Positions 7,719 through 16,984 of a stretch of DNA of 34,193 bases are shown one piece after another. The first letter of the stretch is position 1. Every line of letters starts with the position of its first letter. A model generated the notes under the pieces. It made no database searches and was not told the origin of the DNA. It saw only the letters and a list, made by a program, of their open reading frames with translations. A program made the translations under genes and the position numbers. Source of the DNA: Pirellulales bacterium (GTDB lineage: Bacteria; Planctomycetota; Planctomycetia; Pirellulales; Lacipirellulaceae); assembly GCA_020847515.1 (NCBI GenBank), contig JADLBW010000154.1:1-34193 (forward strand), in the 5' to 3' direction.

Positions 7719-8429
7719 TTATTTCAATTCCAAGGTGTACTGCCAGTAATCGTCCTCGTCCTTTTCCCGCACGAGTCGGAACGATGCTTTGAATGTGGGC
7801 GACGCAAGCCAGCCGTCCTCGGAAATAACCGGCTGATATGCGTCCTTGCCGGGGACAAGGATCTCAAAATTGATCTGCTGGTCAAGTACGTCAATAAGCC
7901 AGTACTCAGGTATGCCAGCGCGAAAGTATGCGTCTCGCAGCGTTGAAGCGTCCTTGCGCCGGGAGCTAGGGCTGACGATTTCAAGCACCCAATCCACGGT
8001 CCCCAGAATCTCTTTGCTGCTCGTCGGCCGGCCCACTTCCGGAACCAGCTTCGCGCGACCGGACCTGAGAGCAGTGCGCGAGACAAATAATGAATCAGGC
8101 TCGCTGGATAGGCTGGCTTCCTTGTTGGAAACCAGCGTTCGATCGATTCGATAGTAGCCAAGACCTCGCTCCCGAACGAATTGTGAAAGAACGCGGGCGA
8201 TTTCGGTTTTTACGGCGCCTTGTTCCTCGAACGATTCAGGGCTCATGTCGATAATCAGTTTTCCAGCGGCGAACGTGATTTTCCCATGATTCGGATAGTC
8301 TTCGGAGACCGCCCATGCGCGGAATCCGTCCCATGTATACGCTGACGGCGGAATCTTCACCTCGGCAGGAGATTCCAAGGGGACTACCGTCGCAGGCCTG
8401 GGACCGGCGTTTGCAAAGTCAGTGCTCAT
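7719..8429 (-). CDS. Uma2-family (DUF820) PD-(D/E)XK nuclease-like protein
   Basis: This 236-residue protein has the fold marks of Uma2 proteins: YTWDGFRAWA near the start, GKLIIDMSP, the nuclease-like pair EPDSLFVS ... VDWVLEIVSPSS, and the YFRAGIPEYWLIDV segment. Uma2 proteins are restriction-endonuclease-like, numerous in cyanobacteria and planctomycetes, and mostly of unknown function. The start MSTDFAN is preferred over an ATG nine codons upstream because it follows an AAAGAG site and matches usual lengths. It stands between the PEP-CTERM gene and leuD, an odd insertion into a leucine-synthesis cluster. Confidence 0.88.
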   Translation of the reverse strand: MSTDFANAGPRPATVVPLESPAEVKIPPSAYTWDGFRAWAVSEDYPNHGKITFAAGKLIIDMSPESFEEQGAVKTEIARVLSQFVRERGLGYYRIDRTLVSNKEASLSSEPDSLFVSRTALRSGRAKLVPEVGRPTSSKEILGTVDWVLEIVSPSSRRKDASTLRDAYFRAGIPEYWLIDVLDQQINFEILVPGKDAYQPVISEDGWLASPTFKASFRLVREKDEDDYWQYTLELK

Positions 8430-8553
8430 GAAGAACTCTTTTCGCAATTGAAGCAATCAGCTAAACGTTGCGATTCTGTTATCAGCGTAGGGGCGCGCAG
8501 TTTCATAGGGTCAAAGTTCGTGGCAAGGCCGCGCTTGGACTAGCCGCGATCCA

Positions 8554-9255
8554 TCAACAGAGGCGGCGCCTGGGAGGAAACGCAAAAACGCTCAACGATA
8601 ACGCTGCGATGAGCGACGCTTGGGTCGAGGGTTCGGGAATCTGTATGAGCGCGAGCTGGCCGTCATGGTTTACTCCAAAACGCCAATGTTGACGGTATAT
8701 GCATCCTGCCGGGCAGTCGCCGAAGCCTTTCGATAAATCATAAAGCCGATCGCCGAGGATCTCGATGTCGTTGCCGTCCCCTATGGCGTAATTCGGTTCC
8801 GAATATCTTACTCCTTCGATGTCGTCGAATAAGTCGGCGAGGAGTTCTCCATGGTATACGCGGTTGAATTGCATGTGTACGACCGGCAGCGGGCGCGTGG
8901 GGGAACCGAGGAGTCGCGTTTGGGGCGTGCCATGCGCGGCGAAAACGTTGTCGAAGGCATGAAATGACCCCGCACGGTACATGCTCAAGGCATCGTCGGT
9001 GAGGCCAACCAAAACCTCACCCGGCATCCAGTCTGGATAGACGCGGATAGATGAAACCTCCGGATGCGTTGAGCGGATTTCGGCGAGATCGGCTTGAATC
9101 TGGTCTGCCAACTCAGCAGGCGGCGTCAAGACGCGCGTGCTCTCGACGGCTAGGTATTCTGCCTCGATGCGAGGGTTCGACAAATCAAATCCTTGTCCCT
9201 GAGCGTATGCCGTTAGCGTAGCGCTTGCCGCAAGCGTAATGAAGAGTCGGTTCAT
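8554..9255 (-). CDS. PEP-CTERM protein with peptidase-prodomain-like region
   Basis: This 233-residue protein starts with a signal peptide (MNRLFITLAASATLTAYAQG). Its middle part, GEVLVGLTDDALSMY ... FNRVYHGELLADLFDDIEGVRYSEPNY, resembles the inhibitor-I9/fervidolysin-type prodomain that normally precedes a subtilase, but no protease domain follows. Next come two Cys in GDCPAGCIYRQHWRF. The C-terminus IPEPSTQASLIAALSLSVFA followed by PPRRRLC is a typical PEP-CTERM sorting signal: Pro-Glu-Pro, a membrane span and a basic end, recognised by exosortase. It is therefore exported and probably processed at the membrane. An exosortase is not in the window. It lies 61 bases downstream of leuC. Confidence 0.8.
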   Translation of the reverse strand: MNRLFITLAASATLTAYAQGQGFDLSNPRIEAEYLAVESTRVLTPPAELADQIQADLAEIRSTHPEVSSIRVYPDWMPGEVLVGLTDDALSMYRAGSFHAFDNVFAAHGTPQTRLLGSPTRPLPVVHMQFNRVYHGELLADLFDDIEGVRYSEPNYAIGDGNDIEILGDRLYDLSKGFGDCPAGCIYRQHWRFGVNHDGQLALIQIPEPSTQASLIAALSLSVFAFPPRRRLC

Positions 9256-9316
9256 GTCAGCCTCGCTGATTCGTAACAGGTTGGCCCCGTGCCAGACCGC
9301 TTCTCAAGCCGTTAAG

Positions 9317-10735
9317 CTACTCCCACTCCCGAACGTCGACAAAGTGACCCGCCACCGCGGCTGCCGCGGCCATCGCCGGGGAGACTAAGTGCGTGCGGCC
9401 CCCTTTGCCCTGGCGGCCTTCGAAGTTGCGGTTGCTGGTGGAGGCGCACCGCTCGCCGGGGGCGAGCTTGTCGGGGTTCATCGCCAGGCACATGCTGCAG
9501 CCGGCCTCGCGCCAGTCGAAGCCGGCCTCTTGGAAGATGCGGTCGAGGCCCTCAGCCTCGGCCTGCTGCTTCACCTGGCCGCTGCCGGGGACGACCATCG
9601 CGTGGACGTGCTGGGCGACCTTGCGGCCCTTGGCGACTGCGGCCGCCGCGCGGAGGTCTTCAATGCGGGCGTTGGTGCAGGAGCCGATGAAGACGCGGTC
9701 GAGCTTGAGCGAGGTGATCGCCTCGCCGCCCGCGAGGCCCATGTAATCAAGCGATTGGGCGGTGGTCTTCTGATCGGTCGGATCGGCGAAGTCGGCCGGC
9801 GTGGGGACCTTGGCGCCGACCGGCGCCACCTGTCCCGGGTTGGTGCCCCAGGTGACCTGCGGGGCGATATCGGCGGCTTTGAACTGGAGCGATTCATCGT
9901 ATGTAGCGCCGGCGTCGGTCGGCAGCTTGCGCCAGCGCTCGACGGCTGCGTCCCAGGCGGCGCCGCTGGGAGCGTGCGGCCGGCCCTTCAGGTAGTTGAA
10001 CGTCGTCTCGTCGGGGGCGATCATCCCCGCGCGGGCGCCGGCCTCGATCGACATGTTGCACACCGTCATGCGGTTCTCCATCGTGAGGTTGCGAACCGCC
10101 TGGCCGGTGTATTCGATGCAGTAGCCGGCGCCGCCGTCGGTGGTGATCTGGCCGATAAGGTACAGCACCAGGTCTTTGGCGGTTACGCCGTGGCCGAGTT
10201 TGCCGTCGACCCGCAGCTCGAGCGTTTTGGGCTTGTACTGCAGCAGGGTCTGCGTGGCCAGCACGTGCTCGACCTCGCTGGTGCCGATGCCGAAGGCCAG
10301 CGCCCCGAAGGCCCCATGGGTCGAGGTGTGGCTGTCGCCGCAGACGATCGTCATCCCCGGCTGGGTGTAGCCCAGTTCCGGGCCGATGACGTGGACGATG
10401 CCCTGTCGGACGTCGTGGAGGTCGTAGTAGGTGATGCCGAACTCGCGACAGTTGTTGCGCAGGGTGTCGATCTGCTGCTTGGAGATTGGATCGGCGATCG
10501 GCGCCGTGCGGTCTGTCGTAGGGACGTTATGGTCGGCCGTGGCGATGGTCCGCGCGGGCTGGCGCACCTTTCGCCCATTGAGCCGCAGCCCCTCGAAGGC
10601 TTGGGGACTGGTGACCTCGTGGACCAGGTGCAGATCGATGTACAGGATCGTCTGGCGGCCTTCCTCGGCGTGGACGACGTGGTCGTCCCAGATCTTCTGA
10701 AACAGGGTGCGCGGCTTAGCGGCGACTTGACTCAT
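9317..10735 (-). CDS. leuC: 3-isopropylmalate dehydratase large subunit LeuC
   Basis: This is the aconitase-family catalytic subunit, 472 residues, which holds a 4Fe-4S cluster. The three ligand cysteines are seen as C353 in [13 protein letters not shown] and C413/C416 in [11 protein letters not shown]. Other family marks are [12 protein letters not shown] at the start, [23 protein letters not shown], and [19 protein letters not shown] near the end. The start MSQVAAKP is preferred over an ATG nine codons upstream since GAGG lies 8 bases before it. Its partner leuD is on the same strand but two genes away. Confidence 0.97.
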   Translation of the reverse strand: MSQVAAKPRTLFQKIWDDHVVHAEEGRQTILYIDLHLVHEVTSPQAFEGLRLNGRKVRQPARTIATADHNVPTTDRTAPIADPISKQQIDTLRNNCREFGITYYDLHDVRQGIVHVIGPELGYTQPGMTIVCGDSHTSTHGAFGALAFGIGTSEVEHVLATQTLLQYKPKTLELRVDGKLGHGVTAKDLVLYLIGQITTDGGAGYCIEYTGQAVRNLTMENRMTVCNMSIEAGARAGMIAPDETTFNYLKGRPHAPSGAAWDAAVERWRKLPTDAGATYDESLQFKAADIAPQVTWGTNPGQVAPVGAKVPTPADFADPTDQKTTAQSLDYMGLAGGEAITSLKLDRVFIGSCTNARIEDLRAAAAVAKGRKVAQHVHAMVVPGSGQVKQQAEAEGLDRIFQEAGFDWREAGCSMCLAMNPDKLAPGERCASTSNRNFEGRQGKGGRTHLVSPAMAAAAAVAGHFVDVREWE

Positions 10736-11108
10736 CGAACGGACCTCGATCCTCTCGGACAATCGTTAGGGCAAAACGCAGGGCGGCCGCGACGCGGGGC
10801 CGAACTCCTTATTCTAGGCGGAGTTAGTTTCAGGCGGAAGCGGCGGTTGGGGCACGGGCCGAGCAGTCCGGCGCAGGGGGGCGTGCTCCTGCTAGATTGC
10901 GTCCACTAGCGATATTATGTCGCGAGTTAATCTTTTTGGCGACAAAACTCGGCGGCCGGGCGCCGGGTGGGGCGCGTAATGCTGTCGCTCCGGCGGCTCG
11001 TCGAGCCGCGGCTCTTGGTTACTTGGCAGTCTCGTTCGCCGCAGCCGAGGGCGGGGCTAGTTACTACTGCCAACGGGTCTGCCCCAACCAGTTACAAGGC
11101 AGTCGCGA
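10736..11108. other. Spacer upstream of leuC
   Basis: These 373 bases lie between leuC and the end of the broken PIN gene. A hairpin with 8-bp arms (GCGGCTCG / CGAGCCGC) is at 10993-11009. The leuC promoter should lie here, but no clear box was found, and no leader peptide rich in leucine codons was recognised next to leuC. No convincing small gene is visible. Confidence 0.5.
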
Positions 11109-11502
11109 TTAACACAGTAACCGCTGGAAGCCTTCCTGTTCAAAGTGAGGGTCAGTAGTAAGTGCGTACCGCACGCCGCTTTGCCTCATCACAACGAAAC
11201 TGACCGCATCACAGAGCGAGTAGCCTCGTCCTTGGTTCGCCACCAATAACGCGAGAGCCTGGCTGGTTAACGCCAAGTCCAACCACGCCACTTCTATATC
11301 TGCATTTTGCAGGCAAGTCCTTGATGAACTCGAGGACGATTGCAGCGGGCAGCTTTCAAGCATTCGCCAGCGCGACAAGTTCCGCGATCACGAAGCCGTG
11401 AGAGATTCGACGTTTGGCGTCCATATAGCAGGAGACGGCCATGGCGTGCAGCGGTTCGCGCTGGTCGAGCGGACACAACAAGCCCGATATGTCGAGTAGC
11501 AT
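11109..11502 (-). pseudogene. Broken PIN-domain (VapC-like) toxin gene
   Basis: The frame starting at ATG 11502 reads MLLDISGLLCPLDQREPLHA ... GFVIAELVALANA and then meets TGA at 11356-11358. After the stop the same frame continues as KLPAAIVLEFIKDLPA, and around 11300 the similarity moves to another frame, giving ADIEVAWLDLAL ... GYSLCDAVSFVVMRQSGVRYALTTDPHF, the C-terminal half of a PIN nuclease. The acidic residues of the PIN site (D4, E41, and D in YSLCDA and TTDPHF) remain, but a nonsense codon and a frameshift separate them. The ATG shares one base with the stop of the gene upstream (TAATG), the layout of a toxin-antitoxin operon. Confidence 0.82.
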
Positions 11503-11780
11503 TATTCGCGGCCGTTTTGACCGTATTCGGCGGCTAAGTCGGCGTCGATGGCGTCGTTGTCAACGCCGACCGGACGCCCCATGTCAAGTGCGCCGAAGTG
11601 GCCATGGACTCGCCTGCGTAACGCAGAGCGCTGCTGGGCACTGGGCAGCGGCCCGCCCGAATAGTGGCGATCCAAGGCAGCGGCCGCCTCTTCATGCGGG
11701 CTGCGACCAGCGAGGGTCGCCCCGAGGCAGAGCGCGGCGAAAGTCGCGTCGGTGAGAGGTATATTCAGGTCGGTGCTCAT
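11502..11780 (-). CDS. Putative antitoxin of the broken PIN pair
   Basis: This small 92-residue protein, MSTDLNIPLTDATFAALCLG ... AAEYGQNGRE, is not recognised as a named family. Its size, acidic C-terminal tail and TAATG overlap with the PIN gene make an antitoxin role likely by position. Its own reading frame is intact, whereas the toxin is broken. With the toxin lost the gene may now be free of selection or may serve against related PIN toxins elsewhere. Confidence 0.6.
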   Translation of the reverse strand: MSTDLNIPLTDATFAALCLGATLAGRSPHEEAAAALDRHYSGGPLPSAQQRSALRRRVHGHFGALDMGRPVGVDNDAIDADLAAEYGQNGRE

Positions 11781-11840
11781 GGCAGCTCAGGCGATTCTTG
11801 CAACTTATTGGATTTTGTAGCAGCGCCGGGCAGGTTCGAC

Positions 11841-13541
11841 TCACACCGCCGCGGTCTCCAACGCCTCGGCGGCGAGGGCTTTGCGGTGGGGGCAGCCGAA
11901 GTTGTGCCACCAGTCGGCGGCCAGGCGGGCGTTCCAGTCCGAAACGACGGGAATCGCTTCTAGCGCCTCGCGCAGCTCGGCCACCGATTGAAACCGGTCC
12001 GCGGGGCGCTTCTCCAGCGAGCGGAGGATGATCTCCTCCAACTCACTCGGCACCTCGGCGTTCAGATAGCGGGGGGGCTCAGGGTCTTCGCTGGCGTGAG
12101 CGATCATCACCTTCATCGGATTGGAGTGTGCGAACGGCGGCCTTCCGGTCGCCATGAAGTACATCACCGCCCCCAGCGAGTAAATGTCGCTCCGGGCGTC
12201 GACCTCGTCGCTGCTGGCCTGCTCGGGCGACATGTAGAGCGGCGAGCCGGTGATCGAGCCCTCTTGGGTGAGGCTGCCGTCGATCGCGGCGGCGACGCCC
12301 GCCAGCGGCTTGGCCAGGCCGAAGTCCAGCAGCTTGGCCACGTCGAACATGCCGCCGCGGTAGGCGCAGTAGATGTTCGCCGGCTTGATATCGCGGTGCA
12401 CCAGGCTCTGGCCATGGGCTTCGGCCAGGGCGTCGCAGACCTGCCGCATCAGGTAGACGATGCGGGCCGCAGGCAACGGTCCTTGTCGTTCGACCAGCTC
12501 CCCCAGATTATGCCCGGGCAAAAATTCCATCACGTAGTAGAAGGTGCCGTCGGGCGTGCGGCCGTAGTCGTAGATGTCGATGGAGTTCCAGTGCGAGAGC
12601 TTGGCGGTAGCGCGGACCTCGCGCTCGAAACGGGCGAGCACCTGGGGGTCGCCCGCTTTCTCGGGGCGGATGACTTTCACGGCGCAGGGCCGCTTCATCA
12701 TCTGATGCTCGGCCAGGTACACCTCCCCCATGCCGCCGCTGCCCAAGAGCTTTTTGAGGCGGTACTGGCCAAGCTGCCTGGCGACGAAGGCCTCGCGGCG
12801 GAGGGCGCCGATAGTGTGCACGCCGACCACGGACGCCATCGCCGTCAGCGCCATTTTTAGGCCTTGTTCGGTGAGCATGCCGCGGAAATCTTCGGAGTGC
12901 ATCAGTTCGGCAAAGGCCGGGAGGCGAAGGTAGGCGATGCCGTTAACCACCGCCGGCGCCACGGCCAGAATGCCGACGACGACCGCTGCGCGACGCCAGG
13001 TGTTCGGGATGAACATGGCATAGCAGAAGATCAGCAGCATCCATCCGCTGATGATCTGCGGCACGTGCGGGTGGCCGTCGATCGGCGTCGCGGCGAGCGT
13101 TAGCTGCTGGTAATTGATCAACACAAAGAAGACCGCCGGCGATCCGAAAACGAGTCCTTCGATGACGCGCAACTTGGTGAGCGAAAGATCGCACCGACCG
13201 CACAGGCGAACGGCCAAGAACCCCAACAGCGCCGTCAGCGCGAGATGCCAGCCGAACAACTGGCTCATCATCGGCCAGCGGGGGTCGATGAGCGACATGA
13301 TGACCGACCAGACGGCGAACACGCCGAAGCCGGCAAACAGCAGCAAGGCCACGATGCGCAGACGACGGCGGAGCAGCTCGCGAGTCTCGGCCGACAGATG
13401 GGGAGCGCTGCCTTCGACCAGCGCGACGCGGCGGTTGGCGGAGTCGCGGATCTTGGCGGTGGAGCTGACGGCGTCCGGCAGCAGACTGCGCGGCGCCTCT
13501 ACGGTTTCAGCACTGGCCAGCGTGCGGTAGGTATCGGCCAC
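11841..13541 (-). CDS. Membrane-anchored Ser/Thr protein kinase (N-terminal 6-TM, C-terminal kinase)
   Basis: This 566-residue protein is read from GTG 13541, which is preceded by CGGAGG at 8 bases; longer starts lack a ribosome site. Residues 1-60 are polar. About six membrane segments follow (near 63-85, 96-116, 125-149, 162-180, 183-205, 229-247). From residue 260 comes a Hanks-type kinase: glycine loop GSGGMGEVY (267-275), ATP lysine in CAVKVI (K289), HRDIKPAN (D384), DFG (406-408) and SPLYMSPEQ. All catalytic residues are present, so it should be active on cytosolic substrates. The order (membrane sensor first, kinase last) is the reverse of PknB. It could sense a membrane or lipid signal; the ligand is unknown. 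Adjacent genes do not identify a substrate. Confidence 0.93.
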   Translation of the reverse strand: MADTYRTLASAETVEAPRSLLPDAVSSTAKIRDSANRRVALVEGSAPHLSAETRELLRRRLRIVALLLFAGFGVFAVWSVIMSLIDPRWPMMSQLFGWHLALTALLGFLAVRLCGRCDLSLTKLRVIEGLVFGSPAVFFVLINYQQLTLAATPIDGHPHVPQIISGWMLLIFCYAMFIPNTWRRAAVVVGILAVAPAVVNGIAYLRLPAFAELMHSEDFRGMLTEQGLKMALTAMASVVGVHTIGALRREAFVARQLGQYRLKKLLGSGGMGEVYLAEHQMMKRPCAVKVIRPEKAGDPQVLARFEREVRATAKLSHWNSIDIYDYGRTPDGTFYYVMEFLPGHNLGELVERQGPLPAARIVYLMRQVCDALAEAHGQSLVHRDIKPANIYCAYRGGMFDVAKLLDFGLAKPLAGVAAAIDGSLTQEGSITGSPLYMSPEQASSDEVDARSDIYSLGAVMYFMATGRPPFAHSNPMKVMIAHASEDPEPPRYLNAEVPSELEEIILRSLEKRPADRFQSVAELREALEAIPVVSDWNARLAADWWHNFGCPHRKALAAEALETAAV

Positions 13542-13623
13542 GGCGGGATCCTCCGGCGGCTGTCCACCTCGCGTCAGGCTAGCGAGAAGCCGCGCGGGGC
13601 ATGAGCAGACGCCTAGCATAATA

Positions 13624-13644
13624 CCCTGGTTAGACGCACCAGGG
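13624..13644. terminator. Hairpin between DUF1559 and kinase genes
   Basis: CCCTGGT (13624-13630) pairs perfectly with ACCAGGG (13638-13644) across a 7-base loop, in the spacer downstream of the DUF1559 stop and upstream of the kinase start on the minus strand. It lacks a clear T-run, so it is only a candidate terminator. Confidence 0.35.
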
Positions 13645-13685
13645 CAGGGGAGTGTTCGCGCCAAACCGCGTCCCGCCTGCTGGCA

Positions 13686-15452
13686 CTAAGGCGCCGCGAC
13701 CGGCTCGTTTCCGGCAATTGTGAACATCGCCTTCAGCGTGCTCTTGTCGATGCTGTAGCCAACGATCCTCACCGACCCGTCGCCCAAGGCCGCAATAAAA
13801 ATGGCGCCAGGATGCACCCCGCCGAGCCCGGCGAGCGGGTTCTTGGCGTCCGGGGTCCAGTCGTCAGGCTTGGTCCAGATGACGGCGTGTTTATCATCTG
13901 TCTGCACCAGCGCGATCGTGTACGACGTGCCGTCGGTTATTTGCTTGATAGAGCGCGGCGAGCCTTGGTCGTCAAAGAAGTAGCCGGGCCCCGCGACGCC
14001 GACGAAATGGGTCTTACCCTCGCCGGGACCAAGGGACGAGCTGGGCTCGACGTATACCTCGGGCATCTGGGCAATGAGCTGCTTGTTGTGGTCGCTGTCC
14101 CAGGGTTCGTCCAGGTGGAATTGCCTGTATAGTGCATCTTGATCCAGGTACGGCAGGATATGGACGCGCCAGCTCAGCAGCGGCTTGCCCTGGGCGTCGT
14201 AGTTGGCCTGCGTCGGAAACTTCTTCTGGGCGGCGTGGTAGGCGTGCAGCGCCAGCATGATCCGATTCATGTTATTCTGGGCGACGCTCCGCCTGGCCGC
14301 TTCCCGCGCCGCCTGCACCGCCGGCAATAACAGCGCGACCAGCACGCCGATGGTCGCCGCCGTGACCGCCGGATTGGCGGGTGCGCCTCCCTCATGGCGG
14401 AACAGCACCAGCCGCTGGCCCTCGCGGGTCAACTGCAGCCGCTCGTCCCAAGTGCGCATCATTCGCTGCGAGTATTGGGCCCCGGCGCGCTCGACCGGGT
14501 CGTCGCTCGCAAGGCCTTTTGCCGCTTCAGCGGCGACTTGATCGAATAGCAACTGCTTGGCGGCATTAAACAGCTCGACCAGGCGATCGGCGTCGGCCTC
14601 GTTGTTGGCGGCGACGATCAATTCCGAGGGCGCTGGGCGCGACAGATTGAGCCGCAGCTCGATCTGCCGCACGAGATTGGGGATCTCCAGAAACTGCTGC
14701 GCCTGCGGCGGCATTTGGCCCTGGGCCTGCGCCAGACCCTGGGAGATCAGCGGACGCAACGACTCCGCGTCGAGCATCGCGAACAGGTCGTCTCCCTGCG
14801 ACGCCGCCGCGAACTGCGCGGCGAACTTGCCGCGCTGCGCCGCGGCGGCGGCCTGCGGATCGACGAACTGCGGCAACGTATACTCGGGCGCCGCCAGCAG
14901 CACCGTGGGCGAAAGCGGATAGAAGCTCGGCAGCATGGGCTGGGAACTCTTCAGATACGGCTTGCCGTCGATCGTCGCCTTGGCAGCGTGCCGGGTGAGC
15001 TCGCTGTCAGGCTTCATCTGGAATGGCCTGCTGAACTTCGCCACCACGGCATAGTGCGGCGGCCCTTTCTCCGGCGCGGCGGCCGAGAGGATTACCTGTT
15101 CGGCGGTCAATGGGTCGAGCCCGAACTCTTTCATGAGCGCGGCTTGCACGACCTCGACGGGAAACATCTCCATCAGCGGCGACTTGAGCAACTGCGCCGG
15201 ACGCACGGCGATGGCGGCGCACGCTGACGGGACCAGCGAGGCTGCGTCGAGCGGCTCGGCCTTCGCATCGGCGAGCAAGTCGGTCGTCGCCCGTCCTTCC
15301 GTCGGAACTTCGCCCGCGGGCGTCTGGGCAATCGGCTGGCCCCGCCGTGCAGGCTGCTGAGCCATGGCCGCGGCAGGCGCATAGACCGTCAGCGCCGCCA
15401 TGATCAGGCACAGGCAGCGGTGCGAGCGGCTACGTCGATTAAAGGCGTTCAT
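13686..15452 (-). CDS. DUF1559-domain protein with long N-terminal exported region
   Basis: This 588-residue protein starts with an N-terminal signal-like stretch ([20 protein letters not shown]). Residues 60-350 form an unassigned, Ala/Gln-rich domain. At 366-382 lies a hydrophobic, pilin-like helix ending in [15 protein letters not shown], followed by [21 protein letters not shown] and [13 protein letters not shown], the signature of the planctomycete DUF1559 family. The C-terminal [18 protein letters not shown] motif is also typical. In most family members the pilin-like helix is at the very N-terminus after a prepilin leader; here it is internal. Start ATG follows GAGGAG at 7 bases. Function is unknown, with surface or pseudopilus association suspected. 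Confidence 0.87.
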   Translation of the reverse strand: MNAFNRRSRSHRCLCLIMAALTVYAPAAAMAQQPARRGQPIAQTPAGEVPTEGRATTDLLADAKAEPLDAASLVPSACAAIAVRPAQLLKSPLMEMFPVEVVQAALMKEFGLDPLTAEQVILSAAAPEKGPPHYAVVAKFSRPFQMKPDSELTRHAAKATIDGKPYLKSSQPMLPSFYPLSPTVLLAAPEYTLPQFVDPQAAAAAQRGKFAAQFAAASQGDDLFAMLDAESLRPLISQGLAQAQGQMPPQAQQFLEIPNLVRQIELRLNLSRPAPSELIVAANNEADADRLVELFNAAKQLLFDQVAAEAAKGLASDDPVERAGAQYSQRMMRTWDERLQLTREGQRLVLFRHEGGAPANPAVTAATIGVLVALLLPAVQAAREAARRSVAQNNMNRIMLALHAYHAAQKKFPTQANYDAQGKPLLSWRVHILPYLDQDALYRQFHLDEPWDSDHNKQLIAQMPEVYVEPSSSLGPGEGKTHFVGVAGPGYFFDDQGSPRSIKQITDGTSYTIALVQTDDKHAVIWTKPDDWTPDAKNPLAGLGGVHPGAIFIAALGDGSVRIVGYSIDKSTLKAMFTIAGNEPVAAP

Positions 15453-15495
15453 GCCATAACTCCTCAGAAACAGAAAAGCTTGCCGGCGGCCAAAG

Positions 15496-16971
15496 TTAGG
15501 GGGCCGGTTGATAGGCTGGATTGGGGGACGGCATCTGGGCAGCGAGATCCTGCTGCCAGGCAGCGAGTTGGCGGCTCATGGTCGCGACGCGCTGCGGTTG
15601 GCTGGCGGCCAGATCGTTGGTTTCCGACGGGTCGTCCGCCAGATTGTACAGTTCCGTGCGGCCCTCCTCCAACAACGTGATTAATTTCCACTGTCCCTCG
15701 CGAATCGCCGCCGCGGGCTGACCGCCCTGATTGCCGTAATGAGGGTAATGCCAGTAGACGGGCCCGCGCTGGAAATCGGTTTCGCTGCGAAGCAGGGGCG
15801 CAAAGCTCTTGCCGTCGAGCAACTGGTTTTCTGGCGCCGGCTGTCCGGCGAGCTCCAGCAGCGTCGGGTAAAAGTCGACGCTCGAGACATAATGCTGGCA
15901 CTCGGCGCCGGGCCGCGCGACGCCCGGGGCGCGAACGATCAGCGGCACGCGCAGGCCGCCTTCGTACATCCAGCCCTTGCCGGCCCGCAGCGGGACGTTG
16001 CTCGTGGGAGAGCCCTCAGCGGTGCTCAAGCCGCCGTTATCGGAGGTGAAGATAACGACCGTGTTGTCGGCGATGCCGGCGTCGTCGAGCGCATCGAGGA
16101 CGGCGCCGACCGCCGCGTCCATCGTCTCGATCATGCCGGCGTAGACGGGATGATCCTGCACGAGGCGAACCCGGCCGGCGCCCTCGCGTCCGTAGTGCGG
16201 CGCGGTCGGCGACAGGCCCAGTCGCTCAGCTTTTTCCTCATACTTCCGCTGTAGCTCGTCGGTGGTTTGCAGCGGCACGTGGACTTCGTAGGGACAGAAA
16301 CAGACGAAGAACGGCTGATCGCGATGGTCGCTGATGAATGCGGCCGTTTCCTGCGCCAGGCGAAGATCGAGATGCTCGACCGGCGGGCCGTCGGGGAGCG
16401 TCGGGTTTTGATACGGCGAAAAATAGCTTTTGGGCATGCCGGCCATGTTGCCGCCCACGTTGACGTCATAGCCCTGATCCTCCGGCCAGAACTGCCTGGA
16501 ACCGAGGTGCCACTTGCCGGCGAAGAAGGTGGCGTAGCCGGCTTGCTTCATCGCCTCGGCGATGGTGATTTCCTCCAGCGGCAGGCGCTCCAGATACGCC
16601 GGCGGCAGCAACCTGCGGTGCTGGAAGCGCGGTAACTCGGCGGCTTCCTCTGGCTGGGGACCGCCGAAGAAATTGGTGTTGTGCGTGCGGGCCGGGTATT
16701 TTCCCGATTGGATGCTGGAGCGGGTCGGCGAACAGACCGGGCAGGCAGCGTAGGCGCAGGTGAACCGCATGCCGCTGGCGGCCAGCGCATCGAGATGCGG
16801 CGTCTCGTAGAAGGTGCTGCCGTAGCAGCCGAGATCGCGCCAGCCGAGGTCGTCGGCCAGGATGAAGACGAAGTTGGGCGGGCGCTGGGGGGCATGCCCG
16901 CTGGCGCTAGCCCGAGGCGTCGGCGACGACGCGAGGCAGGTTATAACGATAGCGAACTGTAGTCGGAGCAT
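15496..16971 (-). CDS. Formylglycine-dependent sulfatase
   Basis: This 491-residue secreted sulfatase likely removes sulfate esters from polysaccharides. The N-terminal stretch [22 protein letters not shown] is signal-like. The FGly motif C-S-P-T-R starts at C80, and calcium-binding D40/D41 are in ILADDLGW. The second signature [13 protein letters not shown] contains K153 and H155. A FTSDNGG segment holds later metal ligands. The C-terminal region [26 protein letters not shown] is typical of S1 sulfatases. Activity would need a formylglycine-generating or anaerobic maturing enzyme, which is not in the window. It starts 13 bases after cdsA and may be co-transcribed with the lipid genes. The substrate cannot be read from the sequence. 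Confidence 0.94.
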   Translation of the reverse strand: MLRLQFAIVITCLASSPTPRASASGHAPQRPPNFVFILADDLGWRDLGCYGSTFYETPHLDALAASGMRFTCAYAACPVCSPTRSSIQSGKYPARTHNTNFFGGPQPEEAAELPRFQHRRLLPPAYLERLPLEEITIAEAMKQAGYATFFAGKWHLGSRQFWPEDQGYDVNVGGNMAGMPKSYFSPYQNPTLPDGPPVEHLDLRLAQETAAFISDHRDQPFFVCFCPYEVHVPLQTTDELQRKYEEKAERLGLSPTAPHYGREGAGRVRLVQDHPVYAGMIETMDAAVGAVLDALDDAGIADNTVVIFTSDNGGLSTAEGSPTSNVPLRAGKGWMYEGGLRVPLIVRAPGVARPGAECQHYVSSVDFYPTLLELAGQPAPENQLLDGKSFAPLLRSETDFQRGPVYWHYPHYGNQGGQPAAAIREGQWKLITLLEEGRTELYNLADDPSETNDLAASQPQRVATMSRQLAAWQQDLAAQMPSPNPAYQPAP

Positions 16972-16984
16972 CGCGTTGTGGCCT

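Noticed and set aside
9389-10909. 506-codon plus-strand open frame
   Set aside because: It is the exact antisense shadow of leuC, and the translation shows no family features.
10993-11009. Hairpin as leucine attenuator of leuC
   Set aside because: It lies about 260 bases upstream, has no T-run, and no leader peptide with Leu codons was found.
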